From an uncultured Cellvibrio sp. (lineage in GTDB: Bacteria; Pseudomonadota; Gammaproteobacteria; Pseudomonadales; Cellvibrionaceae): a stretch of DNA of 5,671 nt. The DNA is taken from assembly GCA_946482385.1 (NCBI GenBank), contig CAMLRI010000173.1, forward strand, positions 1-5,671, in the 5' to 3' direction. Both the position numbers and the translations under genes were made by a program. This document shows positions 1 to 5,671 of this stretch, piece after piece (position 1 is the stretch's first letter; the number at the start of each line of letters is the position of its first letter). The notes beneath the pieces are model-generated. The model saw nothing but the letters and a program-made list of their open reading frames with translations, had not been told where the DNA came from and made no database searches.

Positions 1-549
1 CTGATTTTCACCGACCACGAAGAGGTGGGTAGTGCCTCCTGCTGTGGCGCCAAGGGGCCTATGCTGGAGCAGTTCCTGGAGCGCTTGTTGCCGGAGGTGG
101 ATACCCGTGTGCGGGTGCTGGAGCGCTCGCTGCTGATCTCGGCCGACAATGCCCACGGCATCCACCCCAACTTTATGGATAAGCACGACGAAAAGCATGA
201 CCCTTTGCTTAATCGCGGCCCGGTGATCAAGGTCAATGCCAACCAGCGCTATGCCACCACCAGCGAGACCAGCGCCTTTTTCCGCTTGCTTTGCGCCAAA
301 GCCCAGGTGCCGGTGCAAAGTTTTGTGGCCCGCACAGATATGGGCTGCGGCAGCACCATCGGCCCGGTGGTAGCTTCGGAAGTAGGGGTAAAAACCCTGG
401 ATGTAGGTGCTCCCACCTTTGCCATGCATTCCATCCGCGAACTGGCTGGCAGTGCCGATGGCTGGTACCTGTATCGCGCGGCAGTGGAGTTTTTTCGTTA
501 TCCTTCAGTTCCTTTGCCGGTGATGACCTATACAAGCAAAGGGGTGTGA
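1..549 (+). CDS. apeB: M18 family aminopeptidase (aspartyl aminopeptidase type), C-terminal part, cut by the window's left edge
   Basis: The frame is open from base 1 to the TGA at 547-549, giving 182 residues of a protein whose family is usually about 430 long, so roughly the first 245 residues lie outside. Family M18 enzymes are cytosolic, two-zinc, usually dodecameric exopeptidases that remove N-terminal (often acidic) residues from peptides. Visible marks, numbered within the fragment: the metal/catalytic motif DHEEVGS at 5-11 (the adjacent glutamates are the general base and a zinc ligand in this family), [11 protein letters not shown] at 47-57 with a probable metal-binding Asp49, the [12 protein letters not shown] loop at 111-122, and MHSIRE at 142-147 with a probable zinc-ligand His143. 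The core catalytic residues expected in this half are all present, so the gene looks functional. No strong terminator follows; only a 5-bp hairpin at 551-567 is seen. The symbol apeB follows Pseudomonas usage; substrate preference is inferred from family. Confidence 0.93.
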   Translation: MIFTDHEEVGSASCCGAKGPMLEQFLERLLPEVDTRVRVLERSLLISADNAHGIHPNFMDKHDEKHDPLLNRGPVIKVNANQRYATTSETSAFFRLLCAKAQVPVQSFVARTDMGCGSTIGPVVASEVGVKTLDVGAPTFAMHSIRELAGSADGWYLYRAAVEFFRYPSVPLPVMTYTSKGV

Positions 550-600
550 ACCAGTGCAAAATACTGGGTGTTGATAGCGGCGACGCGGCGGCCGCCTGAT

Positions 601-606
601 TATAAT
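601..606 (+). promoter_or_regulatory. Candidate -10 box (distal) upstream of the cyclic-nucleotide-binding gene
   Basis: A perfect TATAAT lies here, preceded by TG two bases upstream of the hexamer (597-598) and followed by the GC-rich bases CCGC. No recognisable -35 box sits 16-18 bases upstream (CGGCGA at the 17-base spacing). It would give a leader of about 70 bases. It may be an alternative to the second TATAAT at 651-656. Functional use is inferred from the hexamer alone. Confidence 0.35.
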
Positions 607-609
607 CCG

Positions 610-666
610 CAGCCTATTGCTTACGGCTTATGCGAATTTTCGTGTCAGCCTATAATCGCCTTATGC
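610..666 (+). repeat. Imperfect direct duplication upstream of the cyclic-nucleotide-binding gene
   Basis: CAGCCTAT occurs at 610-617 and again at 646-653, each followed by CTTATGC (627-633 and 660-666). The spacing between the two halves differs: 9 bases in the first copy and 6 in the second. The second copy contains the TATAAT at 651-656. It could be a small tandem duplication of a promoter segment or a pair of regulator sites; the sequence does not decide between these. Confidence 0.45.
651..656 (+). promoter_or_regulatory. Candidate -10 box (proximal) for the cyclic-nucleotide-binding gene
   Basis: A perfect TATAAT sits 29 bases before the ATG at 686 and is followed by CGCC. Transcription would start near 663, leaving a short leader that contains the ribosome-binding site GGAG at 674-677. 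The hexamer at the 17-base spacing (628-633, TTATGC) is a poor -35 match, so the promoter may need an activator or depend mainly on the -10 box. Confidence 0.42.
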
Positions 667-685
667 AGGTGTTGGAGTCTTAATC

Positions 686-1708
686 ATGGCGATCAGTCCC
701 GATGTGCTTTCCTCATATACACCATTCGACACCCTCAGCCAGGAATACCTGGCTCAGGTGGCAGAAAAAGCGGTGCTGCGCGAGTTTCCCAAGGGTGCCA
801 TTATTTTCAAGCGCGGTCGCCCTTTTCCGGAAAAGCTCTATTTGTTAAGTGGCACTGTCGACCTGATAGATTCAGCATTCCAGGTGATCACCCTCAGCCC
901 CTCCAGTGAATCGCGCCGCTCCCCCCTGAATATGACTCAGCCCACCCAGGTTTCGGCGGTAGCCAAAACCTCGGTGACCTTGCTGGCTGTGGATAGCGAT
1001 TTCCTCGATTTGGTAATGGCCTGGAGCGAAAGCGGCGAGGGTGCTGATGAGTCTGATGAAAGCTTGCCGGCAGGGGCGGATGATAGCGACTGGATGTCGG
1101 CGCTGCTGCAGGCGCCGCTGTTTGTCAAATTGCCGCCTGCCAATATCCGCCAATTGTTTGTGCGCTTTGAAACCCAAAAAGTGCAGGCCGATGAAGTGGT
1201 GATCAAGCAGGGCGAGCGCGGTGAGTTTTTTTATGTGCTGGAATCTGGCAGCGCCGTGGTATTGGATGCGGCAGGCAATATACTCGCCGCCCTGCGTCCG
1301 GGCGATTACTTTGGCGAAGAGGCTCTGGTGGGGGATACCACGCGCAATGCCACTATCAAAATGCTCACCCCTGGCAAATTAAAACGCCTGAAAAAAGAAG
1401 ATTTCCGCGAGTTGCTGCACCAGCCGGTGCAAAAATTTATTACTGCTGCCGCCTTAAAAGCGGCACCTGCCTATCAGGTTATTGATGTGCGCCTGCCGGT
1501 AGAGCGCCGCTTTGCCTCTGTGCCCGGCAGCCGCAACATTCCCCTCAGCCAGTTGCGCGCCAGCCTGAAAGAGCTGGATGCCAGCCTCACCTATGTCATC
1601 ACCGATGATTCAGGGCGCCGCTGCGATGTAGCGGTGCAATTGCTCACCCAGGCAGGTTTCGATACCTATATTTTGCAGTACGCCGACCAGTGCTATGGCG
1701 GTTTGTAA
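686..1708 (+). CDS. Two cyclic-nucleotide-binding domains fused to a rhodanese-like domain
   Basis: This 340-residue protein is probably a cytosolic sensor or adaptor; no signal peptide or membrane segment is seen. Residues about 14-110 form a CRP-like beta-roll (FPKGAIIFKRG at 34-44, LYLLSGTVDL at 51-60) without the phosphate-binding cassette, so it is likely degenerate. Residues 115-136 are an acidic, serine-rich linker. Residues 137-250 form a second domain with a complete cassette at 209-223 (FGE-x-AL-x5-R-x-AT, Glu211 and Arg220), the pattern that grips the ribose and phosphate of cAMP or cGMP. Residues 255-336 are rhodanese-like (VIDVRLPVERRF at 265-276), but the catalytic cysteine of the CxxGxR loop is Asp307 (loop DDSGRR at 307-312), so sulfurtransferase activity is unlikely. 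No helix-turn-helix follows the sensor domains, which argues against a CRP-type transcription factor. ATG 686 has GGAG 8 bases upstream. Architecture is clear; the cellular role is unknown. Confidence 0.88.
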   Translation: MAISPDVLSSYTPFDTLSQEYLAQVAEKAVLREFPKGAIIFKRGRPFPEKLYLLSGTVDLIDSAFQVITLSPSSESRRSPLNMTQPTQVSAVAKTSVTLLAVDSDFLDLVMAWSESGEGADESDESLPAGADDSDWMSALLQAPLFVKLPPANIRQLFVRFETQKVQADEVVIKQGERGEFFYVLESGSAVVLDAAGNILAALRPGDYFGEEALVGDTTRNATIKMLTPGKLKRLKKEDFRELLHQPVQKFITAAALKAAPAYQVIDVRLPVERRFASVPGSRNIPLSQLRASLKELDASLTYVITDDSGRRCDVAVQLLTQAGFDTYILQYADQCYGGL

Positions 1709-1731
1709 GCGCCGCTAGCGGGCTGGTTTTT
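1708..1731 (+). terminator. Possible intrinsic terminator after the cyclic-nucleotide-binding gene
   Basis: The stop codon's last base begins a short GC-rich stem: AGC (1708-1710) and CCG (1712-1714) pair with CGG (1719-1721) and GCT (1722-1724), with a one-base bulge at 1711 and a four-base loop. GG and then five T residues (1727-1731) follow. The stem is short and interrupted, so termination may be partial. Confidence 0.4.
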
Positions 1732-1732
1732 G

Positions 1733-1767
1733 TAGCCCATGCCTGTATCATGGCGGCCTATTTTTTT
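1733..1767 (+). terminator. Second hairpin plus T7 tract in the trpS leader region
   Basis: CCATG (1737-1741) pairs with CATGG (1749-1753) across a 7-base loop, and the outer TAGC (1733-1736) can pair with bases in 1756-1760 if bulges are allowed. Seven T residues (1761-1767) follow at once. It may be the real terminator of the upstream gene or a leader hairpin of trpS, whose start is about 30 bases downstream. The stem is imperfect. Confidence 0.3.
1746..1751 (+). promoter_or_regulatory. Weak candidate -10 box for trpS
   Basis: TATCAT is followed by GGCGGCC, a GC-rich discriminator like those upstream of other genes here. There is no fitting -35 box, and the hexamer overlaps the loop and right arm of a hairpin (1737-1753). 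It is the only plausible -10 in the gap before trpS, so the promoter could also lie inside the upstream gene. Confidence 0.22.
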
Positions 1768-1795
1768 CTGATTCCTCATCATAAGAATGGGCCCC

Positions 1796-2803
1796 ATGAC
1801 TAAACAACGCGTACTCACCGGTATTACTACCACCGGCACTCCCCACTTGGGTAACTATGTGGGCGCCATCCGCCCGGCGATTGAAGCCAGCGCCCGCGCC
1901 GAGGTGCAATCCTTTTACTTCCTTGCCGATTTTCATGCCCTGATCAAATGCCAGGACCCTGCACTGGTACACCAATCTACCCGTGAAATTGCGGCCACCT
2001 GGTTGGCGCTGGGCTTGAATACCGATAATGCGGTGTTTTATCGCCAGTCCGATGTGCCGGAAATCCCCGAGCTGTGCTGGGTGCTCAACTGCATGGCCGC
2101 TAAAGGCCTGATGAACCGCGCCCACGCCTACAAGGCCGCCGTAGATGCCAACCAGGAGGCGGGGGAAGATCCGGATTTTGGTGTGACCATGGGGCTTTAT
2201 TCCTACCCGGTGTTGATGGCGGCGGATATTTTGATGTTCAACGCCAACAAGGTGCCGGTAGGGCGCGACCAGATCCAGCACATTGAAATGGCGCGCGATA
2301 TAGCAGCGCGATTCAACCACCATTATGGCGAGCATTTTGTGTTGCCCGAAGCGGTGGTGGATGACAATGTGGCCGTACTGCAAGGTTTGGATGGCCGCAA
2401 AATGAGCAAAAGTTATGGCAATACCATTCCCTTGTTTTTGCCGGAAAAGCAGCTGAAAAAATCCATCAATAAAATTCTGACCAATTTGCTGGAGCCAGGT
2501 GAGCCTAAAGATCCAGACACATCACCGGTGTTCCAAATTTGGCAGGCCTTTGCCAGCCAGGAACAAACCGCGCAAATGCGCCAGGCTTTTGCCGAGGGTA
2601 TTGCCTGGGGCGAAGCCAAACGGCAGCTGTTTGAATTGATCAATGGCCAGTTGGCGGAAGCGCGCGAGCGCTATGAATCCCTGTTAGCCAACCCGGCGCA
2701 TATTGAAGATGTGTTGCAGGCGGGTGCTGCCAAGGCGCGCGCCTACAGCCGTCCGCTGTTGGATAAGGTGCGCGAAGCGGTGGGAATTCGTCCGATTCGT
2801 TAA
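1796..2803 (+). CDS. trpS: Tryptophanyl-tRNA synthetase
   Basis: The enzyme charges tRNA-Trp with tryptophan using ATP in the cytosol. It is a class Ic synthetase of 335 residues, close to the usual 330-350 of compact bacterial forms. The HIGH-type motif is TPHLGN at 15-20, the tryptophan-pocket and ATP-site stretch is [19 protein letters not shown] at 141-159 followed by QHIEMAR at 161-167, and the signature lysine loop is KMSKS at 202-206. The rest is the helical anticodon-binding part ending in [15 protein letters not shown] prefer the ATG at 1796 to the in-frame ATG at 1787, because [12 protein letters not shown] matches the usual beginning of this subtype and the AAGAA at 1783-1787 gives a weak but correctly placed ribosome-binding site. 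The longer start would add only MGP. A strong hairpin terminator follows 15 bases after the stop. All catalytic motifs are intact. Confidence 0.97.
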   Translation: MTKQRVLTGITTTGTPHLGNYVGAIRPAIEASARAEVQSFYFLADFHALIKCQDPALVHQSTREIAATWLALGLNTDNAVFYRQSDVPEIPELCWVLNCMAAKGLMNRAHAYKAAVDANQEAGEDPDFGVTMGLYSYPVLMAADILMFNANKVPVGRDQIQHIEMARDIAARFNHHYGEHFVLPEAVVDDNVAVLQGLDGRKMSKSYGNTIPLFLPEKQLKKSINKILTNLLEPGEPKDPDTSPVFQIWQAFASQEQTAQMRQAFAEGIAWGEAKRQLFELINGQLAEARERYESLLANPAHIEDVLQAGAAKARAYSRPLLDKVREAVGIRPIR

Positions 2804-2818
2804 GGCTTGGGCTATCGC

Positions 2819-2875
2819 AATGCCGCCTTTTATGCCGGGCTATTCAGGTGCCCGGTATAAAAGGCGGCATTTTTT
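2819..2875 (+). terminator. Strong intrinsic terminator between convergent trpS and folE
   Basis: Arms at 2819-2840 and 2850-2871 pair over 22 positions with a single G-U wobble, enclosing a 9-base loop (TATTCAGGT). A run of six T residues (2870-2875) follows, two of which pair with the AA at the stem base. This clearly ends trpS transcription. Read from the minus strand the same hairpin lies 23 bases past the folE stop but is followed by only two T residues before GCGATAG, so it would be a poor terminator for folE, though it could shield the folE mRNA end. Confidence 0.9.
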
Positions 2876-2894
2876 ATGGGCGGGTGAAAATGGA

Positions 2895-3434
2895 TTAACG
2901 CAGCAGTGACAAGAATTCGTTGCGGGTCGCCTGGTTGCTGCGGAAGCTGCCGAGCATGGCCGAGGTTTTCATGGATGAATTTTGTTTTTCTACGCCGCGC
3001 ATCATCATGCACATGTGCTTGGCTTCAATAATTACCCCCACTCCGGAAGCGCCGGTAATTTGCTGGATGCACTCGGCAATTTGCACGGTAAGTTGTTCCT
3101 GGATTTGCAGGCGGCGGGCAAACATATCCACGATTCGCGCAATTTTCGATAGGCCCAACACCTTGCCGGTGGGGATATAGGCCACATGGGCCTTGCCGAT
3201 AAACGGCAGCAAATGGTGTTCGCACAGGGAGTAGAGCTCTATGTCCTTCACCATAATCATTTCCTGGGAGTCCGAAGGAAAGAGCGCGCCATTGACCACA
3301 TCGTCAAGGGTTTGGTGGTAACCGCGAGTAAGGAATTGAAAGGCTTTGGCGGCGCGTTCGGGAGTGTCGAGCAGGCCAGGGCGGTTCAGGTCTTCGCCCA
3401 CGCTGGCAATGATGCTGGCAAAATGTTCTTTCAT
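2895..3434 (-). CDS. folE: GTP cyclohydrolase I (type IA)
   Basis: The enzyme converts GTP to 7,8-dihydroneopterin triphosphate and formate, the first step of the pterin branch of tetrahydrofolate synthesis. It acts in the cytosol, as a homodecamer in known members. The product has 179 residues, shorter than the 222 of E. coli because the N-terminal extension is missing, as in many bacteria. Zinc and catalytic residues are in LCEHHLLPF (Cys71, His73, His74) and in [10 protein letters not shown] (His140, Cys142); the 71-residue spacing between the two cysteines equals that of E. coli Cys110 and Cys181. [20 protein letters not shown] (94-113) is the conserved core helix. The start at 3432-3434 was chosen because GAGGAG lies 6 bases upstream (3441-3446) and MKEHFASII is a normal family beginning; the open frame continues 49 codons further upstream without homology. 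It converges with trpS and diverges from prmB. Confidence 0.97.
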   Translation of the reverse strand: MKEHFASIIASVGEDLNRPGLLDTPERAAKAFQFLTRGYHQTLDDVVNGALFPSDSQEMIMVKDIELYSLCEHHLLPFIGKAHVAYIPTGKVLGLSKIARIVDMFARRLQIQEQLTVQIAECIQQITGASGVGVIIEAKHMCMMMRGVEKQNSSMKTSAMLGSFRSNQATRNEFLSLLR

Positions 3435-3459
3435 AAGTATCTCCTCAAACGGCACAAGC

Positions 3460-3487
3460 CTTATATCAAACAGGTGGCTAGTGTAAC
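3460..3487 (-). promoter_or_regulatory. folE promoter
   Basis: Read on the minus strand, GTTACA (3482-3487) is a -35 matching four of six consensus positions. After a 16-base spacer comes TATAAG (3460-3465), preceded by TGA (3466-3468), so it is an extended -10 box. Transcription would begin near 3453, leaving a leader of about 20 bases that holds the GAGGAG ribosome-binding site. This is the best-formed promoter in the window. Confidence 0.55.
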
Positions 3488-3510
3488 CCGCGCCTGCGCA
3501 TCTAAAAAAT

Positions 3511-3537
3511 AATAAATCCTTATGGCGGGAATTTATT
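3511..3537. repeat. Interrupted inverted repeat between folE and prmB
   Basis: AATAAAT (3511-3517) and ATTTATT (3531-3537) are perfect inverted 7-base arms around a 13-base centre. The repeat covers the place where a prmB -35 box should lie (about 3517-3523) and ends 3 bases before the prmB -10 candidate. It could be an operator. Arms made only of A and T arise easily by chance. Confidence 0.3.
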
Positions 3538-3540
3538 GGG

Positions 3541-3546
3541 TAAAAT
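3541..3546 (+). promoter_or_regulatory. Candidate -10 box for prmB
   Basis: TAAAAT is preceded by TG two bases upstream of the hexamer (3537-3538) and followed by GCCGCCC. It lies 33 bases before the prmB ATG, which gives a short leader carrying GAAGGA at 3564-3569. No good -35 box is visible; CCTTAT sits at the 17-base spacing. Confidence 0.4.
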
Positions 3547-3579
3547 GCCGCCCTGCCATTGTTGAAGGACTTGCCGCCC

Positions 3580-4488
3580 ATGTCTGCACTGCTTGATGAA
3601 TTATTGACCCTGCGGGATTTTATTCGCTGGGGCGCCAGTGAATTTACCGCTGCCGAATTGTTTTATGGCCACGGCACCGACAATGCCTGGGATGAAGCCG
3701 AGCAGCTGGTGTTGCACGCCGTGCACCTGACCCCGCCGCTGGATAGCGAATGGCTGTCGGCGCGCCTGACCCGCCCTGAGCGCGAGCGGGTGCTGGCCAA
3801 TTTGCAGCGCCGTATCCAGGAGCGTATCCCTGCGGCCTACATTACCGGCAAGGCCTGGTTTACCGGTTTGCCGTTTGTTGTGGATGAGCGAGTGCTGGTG
3901 CCGCGCTCGCCTATTGCTGAATTGATCCTCAAGCGTTTCGAACCCTGGCTGATCCAACCCCCGCAGCGCATCCTCGATTTGTGCACCGGCAGCGGCTGCA
4001 TAGGTATCGCCTGTGCCTATGCCTTCCCCGATGCCGAGGTGCAGTTGAGCGATATTTCCTGGGATGCCCTGGCGGTAGCCGAGGAAAATATCCAAATGCA
4101 CAACCTGGAGGAGCGGGTGTTTGCCATCCAATCCGATGGCTTTGCCAATTTGCGGGGGCAGGTGTTCGATTTAATTGTGTCCAACCCGCCCTATGTGGAT
4201 GCCGAGGATATGGCCAGCCTGCCCGATGAATATCACGCAGAGCCGGAGCTGGGCCTGGCCTCGGGCGAGGATGGCCTGGATTTTACTCGCCAGCTATTGG
4301 CCCAGGCGGCAGATCATTTAACGGAAACGGGGTTGCTGGTGGTGGAGGTGGGCAACTCCTGGCCGGCCCTGGCGGCGGCTTACCCCGAGTTGCCCTTTAT
4401 CTGGGTGGAGTTTGAGCGCGGCGGCCATGGCGTATTTGTTTTGTCTGCCCAGGATTTACGCGCGGCGCGCGGGCAGGGCGCCCTCTAA
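3580..4488 (+). CDS. prmB: Ribosomal protein L3 N5-glutamine methyltransferase
   Basis: The enzyme transfers a methyl group from S-adenosylmethionine to a glutamine side chain of 50S ribosomal protein L3, an assembly-linked modification. The 302-residue product begins with the helical substrate-binding domain (about 1-100), whose [17 protein letters not shown] (11-27) distinguishes PrmB from its release-factor paralogue Prm[10 protein letters not shown] (107-115) is the linker region. The Rossmann-fold methyltransferase domain has motif [14 protein letters not shown] at 132-144 and the glutamine-binding catalytic NPPY at 202-205. The ATG at 3580 has GAAGGA 10 bases upstream; an in-frame TTG at 3559 would add seven residues (MLKDLPP) not expected in the family and was rejected. 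aroC follows 66 bases later, the same order as prmB-aroC in E. coli, which supports the assignment. Nothing looks broken. Confidence 0.95.
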   Translation: MSALLDELLTLRDFIRWGASEFTAAELFYGHGTDNAWDEAEQLVLHAVHLTPPLDSEWLSARLTRPERERVLANLQRRIQERIPAAYITGKAWFTGLPFVVDERVLVPRSPIAELILKRFEPWLIQPPQRILDLCTGSGCIGIACAYAFPDAEVQLSDISWDALAVAEENIQMHNLEERVFAIQSDGFANLRGQVFDLIVSNPPYVDAEDMASLPDEYHAEPELGLASGEDGLDFTRQLLAQAADHLTETGLLVVEVGNSWPALAAAYPELPFIWVEFERGGHGVFVLSAQDLRAARGQGAL

Positions 4489-4502
4489 ACGGTGAACTTG
4501 CG

Positions 4503-4508
4503 TATAAT
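4503..4508 (+). promoter_or_regulatory. Candidate -10 box for aroC
   Basis: A perfect TATAAT lies 14 bases after the prmB stop, preceded by TG two bases upstream of the hexamer (4499-4500) and followed by CCGCCC. No -35 match is present (GCCCTC at the 17-base spacing lies at the end of prmB). aroC may therefore be expressed both from here and by read-through from prmB, since no terminator separates the two genes. Confidence 0.42.
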
Positions 4509-4554
4509 CCGCCCACTTTTTTTGAATCTAGCGAATTGAATCAGGAACCCAAGA

Positions 4555-5655
4555 ATGTCAGGCAATACATACGGCAAGCTGTTTACAGTAACCACCTTTG
4601 GTGAAAGCCATGGCCCAGCGCTAGGTTGCATTGTGGATGGCTGCCCGCCGGGGTTGGAATTAACTGAGGCGGATATCCAAATCGACCTGGATCGCCGCAA
4701 GCCTGGCCAATCGCGCTACACCACCCAGCGCCGCGAGGAAGACCAGGTCAAAATTCTCTCGGGTGTGTTTGAAGGTAAAACTACTGGCACACCCATTGGC
4801 ATGTTGATTGAAAATACTGATCAGCGCTCCAAAGACTACTCCAATATCAAAGATCAATTCCGCCCCGCCCATGCCGATTACACCTACATGCAAAAGTACG
4901 GTGTGCGCGATTACCGCGGCGGTGGCCGCTCTTCCGCGCGCGAAACCGCTATGCGGGTAGCGGCGGGCGCTATTGCCAAAAAATACCTCAAGGATTTCCA
5001 TGGCATTGAGGTGCGCGGCTACCTGTCGCAACTGGGGCCCATCAAAATTGAAACCGTGGATTGGGATCAGGTAGGGCAAAACCCGTTCTTCTGCCCCGAC
5101 GCCAGCAAGGTGGCGGAGATGGAAGAATTTATGAAGGCGCTCAATAAAGAGGGCGATTCCATTGGAGCCAAAATTACGGTGGTGGCCACCGGTGTGCCGC
5201 CCGGTTTGGGCGAGCCGATTTTTGATCGCCTGGATGCAGAAATTGCTCATGCGCTCATGAGTATTAACGCGGTAAAAGGGGTGGAAATAGGCGCAGGTTT
5301 TGACTCTGTTGCCCAGCGTGGCACCGAGCACCGCGATGAGATAACCCCCGAGGGTTTTTTATCCAACAACGCTGGCGGCATTCTCGGTGGCATTTCTTCG
5401 GGGCAGGATATTATCGCCAACCTCGCGCTCAAGCCGACATCCAGCTTGCACATTCCCGGCCGCAGCGTGGATGTACACGGCAACCCGGTGGAAGTGATCA
5501 CCAAAGGCCGCCACGATCCCTGCGTGGGCATACGCGCAACTCCCATCGCCGAGGCCATGTTGGCATTGGTGTTAATGGATCACCTGCTGCGCCAGCGCGG
5601 CCAAAACGGCGCGGTCAAACACTCGGTGCCGGTGATTCCAGGCAGCGTAAAATAG
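4555..5655 (+). CDS. aroC: Chorismate synthase
   Basis: The enzyme catalyses the last shikimate-pathway step, removing phosphate from 5-enolpyruvylshikimate 3-phosphate to give chorismate, and needs reduced FMN. Chorismate feeds tryptophan, phenylalanine, tyrosine, folate and quinone synthesis. The 366-residue product matches the family's usual 350-390. Signatures are [10 protein letters not shown] (16-25, catalytic His19), [14 protein letters not shown] (46-59), [10 protein letters not shown] (102-111, catalytic His106), [12 protein letters not shown] (120-131), RGTEHRDEI (255-263), [17 protein letters not shown] (270-286) and [18 protein letters not shown] (318-335). Both catalytic histidines and the FMN/phosphate-binding arginine-rich loops are intact. 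The ATG at 4555 has AGGAA at 4543-4547, 7 bases away, and [10 protein letters not shown] is the typical beginning. It follows prmB at 66 bases. The protein is complete, with its TAG at 5653-5655 just inside the right edge; any terminator lies beyond. Confidence 0.98.
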   Translation: MSGNTYGKLFTVTTFGESHGPALGCIVDGCPPGLELTEADIQIDLDRRKPGQSRYTTQRREEDQVKILSGVFEGKTTGTPIGMLIENTDQRSKDYSNIKDQFRPAHADYTYMQKYGVRDYRGGGRSSARETAMRVAAGAIAKKYLKDFHGIEVRGYLSQLGPIKIETVDWDQVGQNPFFCPDASKVAEMEEFMKALNKEGDSIGAKITVVATGVPPGLGEPIFDRLDAEIAHALMSINAVKGVEIGAGFDSVAQRGTEHRDEITPEGFLSNNAGGILGGISSGQDIIANLALKPTSSLHIPGRSVDVHGNPVEVITKGRHDPCVGIRATPIAEAMLALVLMDHLLRQRGQNGAVKHSVPVIPGSVK

Positions 5656-5671
5656 TGCGCACTTGCAGTTA

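Noticed and set aside
25..549. A GTG start at 25 for the M18 peptidase
   Set aside because: The GTG lies inside the conserved HEEVGS motif, and the frame is open to base 1 with matching residues; the gene is simply cut by the window edge.
577..596. GC-rich palindrome (GGCGGCCGCC at 587-596) as a terminator of the M18 gene
   Set aside because: The possible stem is only about 5 bp and no T tract follows.
568..909. 113-codon plus-strand open frame overlapping the start of the sensor gene
   Set aside because: It crosses the promoter region and then runs in another frame inside a well-supported gene; no domain is visible.
1787..1795. Earlier ATG for trpS
   Set aside because: It adds only MGP and has no ribosome-binding site upstream; the ATG at 1796 fits the subtype's usual beginning. 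The difference is minor.
1748..2383. 211-codon open frame antisense to trpS
   Set aside because: It lies almost wholly opposite trpS, has no recognisable domain, and is rich in His/Gly/Arg as expected for a mirror of GC-biased codons.
3186..3512. 108-codon plus-strand frame opposite folE
   Set aside because: It lies mostly opposite folE and its promoter and lacks any recognisable motif.
3559..3579. TTG start for prmB
   Set aside because: It would place GAAGGA inside the coding region and add seven residues not expected in PrmB; the ATG at 3580 has that site at a fitting distance.
3435..3581. A 49-residue N-terminal extension of FolE
   Set aside because: GAGGAG 6 bases before the ATG at 3432-3434 and the family's normal beginning favour the short form; the extension would also cover the promoter and overlap the prmB start.
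4660..5331. 223-codon open frame antisense to aroC
   Set aside because: It is entirely inside aroC on the other strand, with no known motif and no convincing ribosome-binding site; a shadow of the codon bias.

Overview
The window reads as a compact housekeeping stretch of a gammaproteobacterial chromosome, best matched by the Cellvibrio/Saccharophagus/Pseudomonas side of the class. This rests on protein style (a short TrpS opening with a [13 protein letters not shown] motif, a PrmB-AroC pair in the same order as in E. coli, an ApeB-type M18 peptidase), moderately high GC coding sequence with balanced codon use, and short intergenic gaps. The genus cannot be fixed from sequence reading alone. 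I see no insertion sequence, phage gene, CRISPR array, tRNA or rRNA, and no stretch over 300 bases without a gene.

Layout. Bases 1-549 hold the C-terminal part of an M18 aminopeptidase (ApeB-like), cut by the window edge. A 136-base gap with two TATAAT boxes inside a duplicated element leads to a 340-residue protein (686-1708). It is built from a degenerate cyclic-nucleotide-binding domain, an acidic linker, an apparently intact cyclic-nucleotide-binding domain and a rhodanese-like domain lacking the catalytic cysteine. A 78-87 base gap with two possible terminator hairpins precedes trpS (1796-2803). trpS and folE (2895-3434, minus strand) converge on a strong hairpin terminator at 2819-2875. 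folE and prmB (3580-4488, plus) diverge from a 145-base region with a good folE promoter, a prmB -10 box and an inverted repeat. After 66 bases comes aroC (4555-5655), complete, with 16 bases left at the right edge.

How the genes fit together. Most products serve translation or basic metabolism: TrpS charges tRNA-Trp, PrmB methylates ribosomal protein L3, AroC makes chorismate (precursor of tryptophan, phenylalanine, tyrosine and folate), FolE starts the pterin branch of folate synthesis, and ApeB recycles peptides. AroC and TrpS bracket the tryptophan route, and AroC and FolE feed the two halves of folate, but nothing in the sequence shows they are co-regulated. Each gene seems to have its own promoter.

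For novelty, I do not find a hidden new system. The best candidates are the cyclic-nucleotide/pseudo-rhodanese protein and a recurring promoter pattern, TG-NN-TA[TA]AAT followed by a GC-rich discriminator, upstream of several genes.
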